Translations under genes and position numbers: made by a program
Part shown: positions 56,328-64,000 of the stretch, piece by piece
Position numbering within the stretch: position 1 is the first letter of the stretch
Layout: every line of letters starts with the position of its first letter
DNA from: Diadema setosum
Lineage: Eukaryota > Echinodermata > Echinoidea > Diadematoida > Diadematidae
Length of the DNA: 64,000 nt
NCBI RefSeq assembly: GCF_964275005.1
Contig: NC_092686.1
Location: forward strand, 14,451,696-14,515,695
Direction of reading: 5' to 3'
The notes under the pieces: model-generated
The model's input: the letters and a program-made list of their open reading frames with translations, nothing else
Databases searched by the model: none
Told to the model about the DNA's origin: nothing

Positions 56328-56984
56328 GGAGCAAGTGTATGCATGCATTATACAGTGAGTATTTGAAGTGTATAGCACCAGTCATCAGTCATAATGGAAA
56401 CTTCTTAACTGAAAGTCAAACTAGATTAGAAACACTCGTGACTTCATCATGCATCATTAAGAAAAAGGCATGCAAGACCTGGCAGTGGGCAGAGTTCCAA
56501 ATGAAGCAAGTCTACCCACCACGATCTTTTGTTACAGTGCATTTTATGATGGTAGGGCTAACTTTGTCGATTGTCATTGAAGTGTGCCTTACATTGATAG
56601 TTTTTTCTCCAGGATCTCTATTTGTGTCTTAATGACTCAGCCAGCACAGATGACCTTCTTGGCTTCACGGCCACATGAGAGAACCTTCAACAGGGATAAA
56701 GCCATGTGATAGCATTTCAGAGATACTGTACTAAAATATAATACCTGTGGCCTGCCATGTAGGCTAGGTACTTGTACGTCATACTTGTGCACACTAACAC
56801 TGTAAAAGCAGTTATTTATGCATTTAAAAGTTGCAAATTAATGGGAAGGTTACAGACATTTCCACAAGATGTTATTTCACAATTTGACACAGAAGCTATT
56901 GCAAATGCACTAAACCTGTCCATTCAGTCCGCCTCTTGACTGTAGGTTCTACAATTTGTACATCAATTTACAATGTTTGTACTT

Positions 56985-57096
56985 ACAGTAGAACTAGTAA
57001 AGCGATCAAGATTGGATGGCAATATTTTTGTGTGTTGTTCAATTCGCAGCCCAACAGTGATTCACAAAATTTGCGAAAGTAATAACTTTTACGGTA
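56985..57096. mobile_element. Possible TACTGTA-type MITE remnant
   Basis: It has TTACAGTAGAACTAGTAAA on the left, and GCGAAAGTAATAACTTTTACGGTA (arms only roughly inverted) on the right, with AATTCGCAG inside. The match to the family is weak. Confidence 0.35.
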
Positions 57097-58072
57097 TCTG
57101 TTTGATTTATTAAACATGAATCTAAAGTATACATTGTACTGTGGGCCTATGTTTTTTGTACATTGATGCATCCCAACATTGTTTTCGTTCTCTTCTCTTC
57201 ATGCAGAATATACATCAGTATGAAATTGTGCTGATATCGAATCATTCTTATCTCTACAAAAAAAAGGAAGGTATTTGTTTGTGTCTACCAAAATAGAATT
57301 AGACTCTATTCTTTAAAAAAAAAAGAAAAAAAAGAAGAGAGATAGTAACAATCGGTAGCTCACCTGATTAGAAATGTGCTCCCACCTATGTAATAGAAAA
57401 GTGCCCAAATTCTTCATATATGGGTTCTCTACTGTCTTCAGAGGAGCCTTGTGTGCACGCAGATGAAATATTAGACCAGTGACTGGGTACATGAGTGTTG
57501 GTGCATTTTACATTGTACATGTACAGTTTTGTACTTGCCCCAGTGGCAAATGTGATTGCCCATGGATAGAAGACCTTTTGGTTTACTACCTGATTCACAT
57601 ATTATTGCTTTTAGAAAGTGATTTCATAATGAGCAACTTCCTCGTAAAGTTTTTTCCTTCTTTCAGCGTAGCTTTCTGTAGACAGAAAGCACTTAAATCA
57701 GAGCATTGGGAAATGATGGTTGGGATTTTACCTTATACTTATGACTTCAAAATAGGATGGTATTAAGTAGTTTGGTATGTTTATTCATAATGGATAGGAA
57801 GGATACAAAAATTGTTCTGATTGGGAATCATAGCCATATGAGATTCTTTCAAGACAACCTAAAGTTGACCCTTTGCAAATATAGCGATAAGTAATAAAAT
57901 CTAATAGACAAAGTCTGAGTTTGCTTTGCACATATCGGGAGGTGGGTAAAACTGTCCTCGTTCAAAGTCTGCAATGCACTTCAGCAGAAATTTGATTACA
58001 TTATTTACATTACATTATTATGGAATTTTTAATGTCATTTCTTTTAAAGATAGCGTGAGGTCTACAAAGAGG

Positions 58073-58317
58073 TACTGTATACGCCAAATATTTCGCGAGG
58101 TTTTTATTTTCGCGAATTTCGCAAGTCGGGTGCTATTCGCGAAATTAAAGACACACGAAAATATTGACTCTGATCCCTGATGTGAATGTTACGTACGTGT
58201 GTACATTTCTCCGTTCAGTACAGGACTCCATGATCGCGAATTTAACCACTCGCGAAATCGTCGGGAATTCCTGATTCGCGAAAATTTAGACTCGCGAAAT
58301 ATATGGCGTATACAGTA
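58073..58317 (-). mobile_element. CGCGAA-rich MITE, copy 2
   Basis: Reverse-complement copy of the element at 3832-4054. It has the TACTGTATACGCCA end on the left and TATGGCGTATACAGTA on the right. The asymmetric centre (TTCAGTACAGGACT and neighbouring bases) is conserved, which fixes the orientation. It carries about 22 extra bases in the middle relative to copy 1. Confidence 0.8.
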
Positions 58318-58628
58318 CATTGTAACTGCTGTCATAAATGCAATTTTATCGGGCTGCATGCATGCAGAAAATGATTGTTTTACGACAATTTCCTTCGTTT
58401 CCTGTTAACATTTTCTCCTTGTGTCCTGTGATGTGATGGGAGTTTCCTCTCCCAGAGTCTGGATATCATCTTGTTTGATGGCTGGTGTCCTTTGTTTACA
58501 AATAGCACCATTGTATGTGTCGAAACAAGGATACACCTTACACACATGCACAAAAGAAAACACACACACACATACATGCACACACAAACACAGACAAAGA
58601 TATATGCAGATCAACCACATACATTGTA

Positions 58629-58656
58629 TAGACAGACAGACAGACAGACAGACAAA
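58629..58656. repeat. (GACA)n microsatellite
   Basis: Short GACA tetranucleotide run, with a smaller related run near 58745-58763. Confidence 0.85.
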
Positions 58657-58893
58657 CAAACACACACAAACAAATTTATTCATTCATAACTGTATCTACA
58701 GATGCAAGACATAGAATAAAAATACAGACAAATGGGTTATTAAAACAGACAGACGGACAGACAAACACATACATGTATATTGTGGTAAATGAAAAATATT
58801 TCTCCAACGTCTCTCTGTTGTCAATTTCCATTTTATGTCTCCGCATTAAAGCATCTAGCAGGGAGACAAATGGGTGGCAAAAAAAAAAAAACA

Positions 58894-59252
58894 TTATTTG
58901 GTGAGATAATGAGAAACCTCTACTGAAATATGAAAGAGCATGTAATTCTATGAGGAATTCAATGTTTATTTGATGAAAATTGGTTTTGAAATGGCTGAGA
59001 TATCATTTGAAATGGCTGAGATATCAAAAAAAAAAAAAGAGCCATTCTAATAGAGTGTGGGACCCACACTTTGTTACGATCGCTTTGTTTTACTTTGTTT
59101 TTGGATGTTTCAGTCATTCCAAACCCGATTTCCATCAAATAAACTTTGAATTTCTGGTATGCTCTGTACTATATCATAAGTGTTTTCTTCGTATCTCACA
59201 AAAAGTCAAAAGCCCAATTCTCATCTCCACCACTACTGAACCATCCCTTTAA
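58894..59252 (-). mobile_element. TTAAAGGGATGG element copy F, inverted and truncated
   Basis: Reads as the reverse of the other copies: CCAATTCTCATCTCCACC then ACTGAACCATCCCTTTAA at the right end. The left end starts inside the element after an A-rich run. Confidence 0.8.
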
Positions 59253-60812
59253 CCTCTCCGTAAAACATACAGCTTTCTTTTCTGTTGCATTGATCTTTAA
59301 ATATCTGCATTGTACATGCAGTGTGCTATTGGGTCATGTGTATGATCACATGTCAGCTTGGACGTCATTATACGTCAAACCTGTGAGGAAATGACCGCTA
59401 TTTTGGCTGCTTCTCAGACTATGAATGCATCAGAGGCTTTAAAAAGACAAAACAATACAGACAAACAAAACAATTTATACTCTTAATGGCTGATTAAAAA
59501 AGAAATAATAGACAAAGCAGGCTGATATCACGAGGCACAAACTAACACCTGGCATTGCTCATTTTTTTTTTTTTTTTTTTTTTAGAATTGGCTTGAAATA
59601 TATTTCGAACATCAAACAGGAAGCTGACCTCTGCAGTTTCAAACGGTTGAGAAGATTACTGGCAGGAATTGACTCGTTGCCCTGATTTTCACAATGAATG
59701 GATGAACAGCCACGATCTGTCTCAGTTCCTATTTGGGTGTATCATGTGTTGTGGCCCTGTACATTATGTGTGTGTGTGTGGCAGCACAACTGCATCCTGG
59801 TCACAACCTCTATTAGTAAACAGCCAGATCAAATCCTTACTTAACCAGCCTTTGTTGGTTACATGTAAATAATATCACGAACATTGTTGCAATGTAAATA
59901 AGGTGCAATGCATTGTGGATCCATCATCTTTTCATCTTGATCTTTTCAGGACTTCAGCTGTGTTTAGAAAATGTAATCTCTAGGCCTACTTCTTTCCCTA
60001 AAACGTGCATAAATGCTACCAACTTGAAGCAAGACTAGCGCCATCCTCAGCCTGTATGCAACCTTGACCTTGACTACTCCTCACACTGTGCATTGCCAGT
60101 GACACAGTCACAGTATGAGACAGTGTCTCTATTACGACCAGAGAGCCAGCTGCCAATCACCACACATGCCTGGCCAAGATGGGTGGAGCCAAATACTTGA
60201 CCAGTCCAAAGAAGATCTTCTCAACCTGTTACCCTTTTATCTGGGGGGGGGGGGGGGGGGGGATAGTTTAGTCAAGACAAAGAGCACAGGTCCTAAAGGG
60301 GGAAGCTGTATAAGCCCCTCCTTGGCACCTTACTGGCTTTCTGTTGGTGTGAATGAAACATGACCAGGGATTAAGGCAGCACCACTGGGGCATCAAAGGG
60401 TCAGAGAAGGGGATGAGGGGATTCCCCTCATCCATCATTGACGCCCCACCCTACTCCACTGTTCCACTCTTCAGGAAGGGCACAATTAGCCCCTCTGTTC
60501 AGACTGGAAAGCAATTCTTCCCATTTTGACTCATAACCACACTCCAACTATACCAGGAATCATTGCTAGAGGGAGAGGTAAAGGACACTAGGGAGTGGAA
60601 CTGGTTGCCGAGAGTTTCATGACTGAACCTCGGACAGTTTGTGTTTTTCCTGAACAACTCAGCATCAATATTGAACAGGATGTGGTCCATATATCTGTAA
60701 TAAGATTTGGAGCTGACTACAACTGGAGTGTTCAATGTGTAGGTCTCACAACAGTCCCAGGTGATATAACCTTGTGAGACAGTTTTCAGTAATCACTGAA
60801 TACAGATCAATG

Positions 60813-60814
60813 GT

Positions 60815-60858
<44 letters not shown>
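60813..60858. repeat. Poly-T tract
   Basis: About 45 uninterrupted T. There is no clear element on its 3' side that would mark it as a reverse-strand retroposon tail. Confidence 0.9.
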
Positions 60859-60860
<2 letters not shown>

Positions 60861-61211
60861 ATAAGATCTCCTGCTCCACAGATCTCTCCATTTCTGCCCC
60901 AAAATTGTACCGGATCGGCGGCGGAGTAATGACCAACATGGAGGATGAAAGAGCAGGGACAGTCACAATGTCCCAGTCATGTTATAATGTATTGACTGCT
61001 CTGTAAAAGGCACCTGTAAGATTTCATTGCAGCACTCTTTGGACAGTCCCATTCTATATATTGGATTGGAAGATTGGGTTGACCAGGGAGGTGAGAGAAC
61101 GACCCTCCCTGGATTGACACAGAGCACAGACATCTACATGTATGACGGTCACACAACACTGAATGTCATCAAATGCAGTTTCAATACTGTCACAACATGT
61201 TTACACTAAAG

Positions 61212-61376
61212 CAGGGCTCGACACTAACGGTGGCCCGGTGGCCCAGGGCCACCAAAAACGCACGTCGGGCCACCAAAATTTCACAAATGAAGAATTTGGT
61301 GGCCTGATCGGGCCACCAAAAAAGGTCGGATGTTTGCCTTTGGGCCACCAAAAATAAAAGTTAGTGTGGAGCCCTG
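61212..61376. mobile_element. CAGGGCTCGACACTAAC-ended MITE with target duplication
   Basis: The left end CAGGGCTCGACACTAAC and the right end GTTAGTGTGGAGCCCTG are inverted 165 bp apart. ACTAAAG flanks both sides directly. The interior repeats GGGCCACCAAAA several times. The size and target duplication suggest a hAT-like non-autonomous element. Confidence 0.85.
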
Positions 61377-64000
61377 ACTAAAGCCATCATAAAAACTGCT
61401 AGTGTCGTGTCTAAACCATACGAGACCAGTCTGCGTAATTATTCAGGTTCTACAAATGAAACAGAAATAGTCTGCTGCTACTGCTAGTTTCTGGTACAGG
61501 GCGATATAGGCAAAACAGTCTGATAGAGAACTATAATCCCCTACAGGGTCTGCGTATGAAGACTATCAAAACCTCCTGCGTTCAAAACATGCGATCCACA
61601 CACATACAGCCATTATGAACAGCAAATAACATGCTTCCACCATCTGAATGTGTTTTCCTCATACAGCCAAGTTCCTCGCTGTCGTATATTCCTCTGAAAA
61701 GCCCAGTAAGAGAAAATCCAGGCATATCAACATGATTTCTAAATGCATTTCATAAGCCCTTCTACTGTGATCAAGGCATGACAACAGGGAAAAGCATTTG
61801 GCAATATGTAGGCCTACACTTGGTGTACCTTGTGGGTCTATGAAAAAAAAAATCTATGAGGCAGCCTTGTATTTGATGATAAAACATGCAAAGGAAACTA
61901 TTCACAAACACACAATAGGACACGAGGTATGAGGATTATACTGCAGTTTGCTATGCATTATATTCCACATCCATGTACTCGTATTCATTTCAAAGTATTG
62001 GAATCCAGGCTGTACTGGGCAATACACACGCACAAATCAAAGCATAATGCAATTGAGTTCTTTCTGCTTTGAAATGTATTATATATGATACACGGAGGAA
62101 CACTGCTAAAATCACAAACACAGCTCATCTAAGTAACAGTCATTTGTTTAACAAAATATGCTGGATCCATCATCAACATGTTTGGGGTAATTTAATAGTC
62201 AACTGCTGCATTAATTTGCCATTATGATTGTACAAACTGATATTGAATACATCACGGCTTAAATATGAGTACACCGTGCATGAGAAAAAAATTACAGCTA
62301 CACTGTACACATACCTTACCACAATGTAGGGAGTTTGAGCTACCATTTAATACAACGTACAGTAAATGCCCTCAATATGTCAAACACGGTACAAAGAACA
62401 TTGCAGCATGTACAAAATTTGTAGTGTAAGATAATGCCTTTACCAGTGTACTTCTCAAATCCCAGAGTAACCTGTCCTTCATGGAATATGATCATCATCA
62501 CCAGAGACTGAGAGTTTTTCTTCATGAGAAATTAAAGATGGAATTACTTCACCTTTCATGTAGGCCTACCGTTATGCACACAATATCTACAAATAAACAG
62601 CCATGGGTCTTGGCATCTACACTGTACTGTGACAGTTCTTCTTACATTTAATATCATTAATCAATTTAAAGAAAAAAATCATCAAATTAGTTTTCATCTC
62701 TTTTATGACTTAATACATTGTTTACAAAAGAAAAAAGCTGATTGAGGAACTATCTTACATTAAATGTCTTGCATTCAGACAAATAAACAGGAAAAGCTGA
62801 TATTTGATCAAAAAGAAATGATGATTCCTGCAGCAACTGAACTCTAAATAGATTTCTATTAAACTCCACTATCCTGTATAACATATCAATCGGAAGAGGA
62901 TCACATACTGCATCTAATCCATAACTGCTGTGACGAGCGCAAACGCTAATTCCATCATATGGATTTAGTTTTTTATCCAACCCAAACCCCTCACGCGGGG
63001 GGCGTGCATGATGCGTGCTAGCGGATGGGGAACGAATGTGTATCACGTTTCAACTCGAGCCCGTCTCATTCCCCTTACTACTACCATCGCGATGGCACGT
63101 CTTCTCCCAGATCTCTTTTAATTTTCCGTCACGATGAGAGGGCGTCTCGTATCTCCTCCTCTCTCCCTCTTTTCTCCCTCTCGCCGCTGGATGAGAGAGT
63201 TGCTTCACGGCAATTCTCTATGCCAACATCTAATTACTTGATGAGCAGAGTGGCTGGGGTTGAATAACGCTACTGTGACGCCACAACACTCTCGTCATAA
63301 GGCCTACCACGAAGCCAATCAAATCTCCCTCTCTCTCTTTCCTTTTCATCTTTTCTTTCTACCTTCAATCCATCCAATGTACATAGCTCTTTATCGCACT
63401 TCTCTGAGCTTTTACTCCCATATAAAGTTTAATCTTCTTTGAGCTTTTGAGTTTAAACCTATCTTTCTGTCGTTAATCAACTCCTTGATCACATCACCTG
63501 AACAGCCTTGAATAACTCCATTAAATATTTATTTACCTCTTTCATTGTCACATGTAAAGCTCTGTATCATCTCAACTGTCAATAGTATCTACTTATTTTC
63601 AAATCAATTTTTGATCTATCATAAGTTCTATTTAGAAATGATTTCATGTAATTCATCTGATTTCCTGTTTTCATAAATGTATTTTTTTAAATACATACAA
63701 TATCAATCTATGATTTTATGATGAATACCTTGCACCATTGCAAGTTTACAAGGAGACAGGTAATGTCTACATGCTATGCTTATTTCCAACCTGATTCCAA
63801 ATTTTTAAAGCCATATACATGTAGGTTAACCTACCACAAGACAGTGAGAAAGGGGAAAAGAATTGTCACAGATACAAATGTACAAGAGCAGGGGGAGTAC
63901 ACTACAAGTTTTTTTTTTCCAGAAATTATGAGAAAGCAATTGCTTATAATGGGGAATTTTCTGATCTCACTATGTATTAGTTGAAACACAAACAGTCATA

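Larger units (their letters stand above)
48861..64000. other. Long stretch without recognised exons
   Basis: Either intergenic or a long first intron of the gene suggested at 48.4-48.9 kb. Outside the listed repeats it holds poly-G tracts (50957-50969, 52554-52568, 60243-60262) and AT-rich unique sequence. 62930-63280 has higher GC and a pyrimidine-rich run, but no frame I recognise. Confidence 0.45.

Overview
The window is eukaryotic genomic DNA. Genes are split by GT-AG introns, intergenic DNA is AT-rich, and microsatellites and small inverted-repeat transposons (MITEs) are abundant. The one gene that can be read with confidence encodes cytoplasmic isoleucyl-tRNA synthetase (IARS1). Its protein is animal-like, and the repeat landscape (TTAAAGGG-ended, TACTGTA-ended and CAGTGGCG-ended MITEs, tRNA-derived SINEs, TTAGGG-type telomeric motifs) suggests a marine invertebrate deuterostome. 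An echinoderm is my best guess, but this is an inference from general appearance and not a database result.

Layout: 1-3322 is upstream DNA with a CTAT microsatellite and no recognised gene. From 3342 to 25300 on the + strand, 24 coding exons encode a complete IARS1. The exon lengths sum to 3558 nt, that is 1185 codons plus a stop, and the frame is kept across all 23 introns. The protein has the class I catalytic core (HYGH in exon 2, KMSKR in exon 14), the CP1 editing insertion (exons 5-11), an anticodon-binding region (exons 15-19) and a C-terminal extension with one ubiquitin-like repeat, where the human enzyme has two. Intron 2 has a GC donor. Introns carry MITEs, a tRNA-like relic and a 412-bp TCCAA/TCCAG pentamer array.

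From 25301 on there is a possible long 3' UTR (candidate AATAAA at 28870). After it comes about 35 kb with no recognisable coding exon but many mobile-element remnants. These are six copies of a TTAAAGGGATGG-ended element; a 730-bp element with a telomere-motif insert; a CAGTGGCG-ended element nested inside another element and containing a seven-unit array of about 168 bp; two identical-length 93-bp TTAACCC elements; two inverted copies of a CGCGAA-rich MITE; a CAGGGCTCG-ended element with a 7-bp target duplication; and a tRNA-derived SINE.

Three places look regulatory rather than repetitive. They are a CpG cluster with CCAAT and X-box-like motifs at 39.6-39.9 kb; a stretch at 46.7-48.9 kb with four full TGACGTCA sites leading to a candidate non-coding first exon with a GTAAGT donor; and a unique, TAAT-motif-rich block at 54.7-55.0 kb. 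No new multi-gene system is visible.
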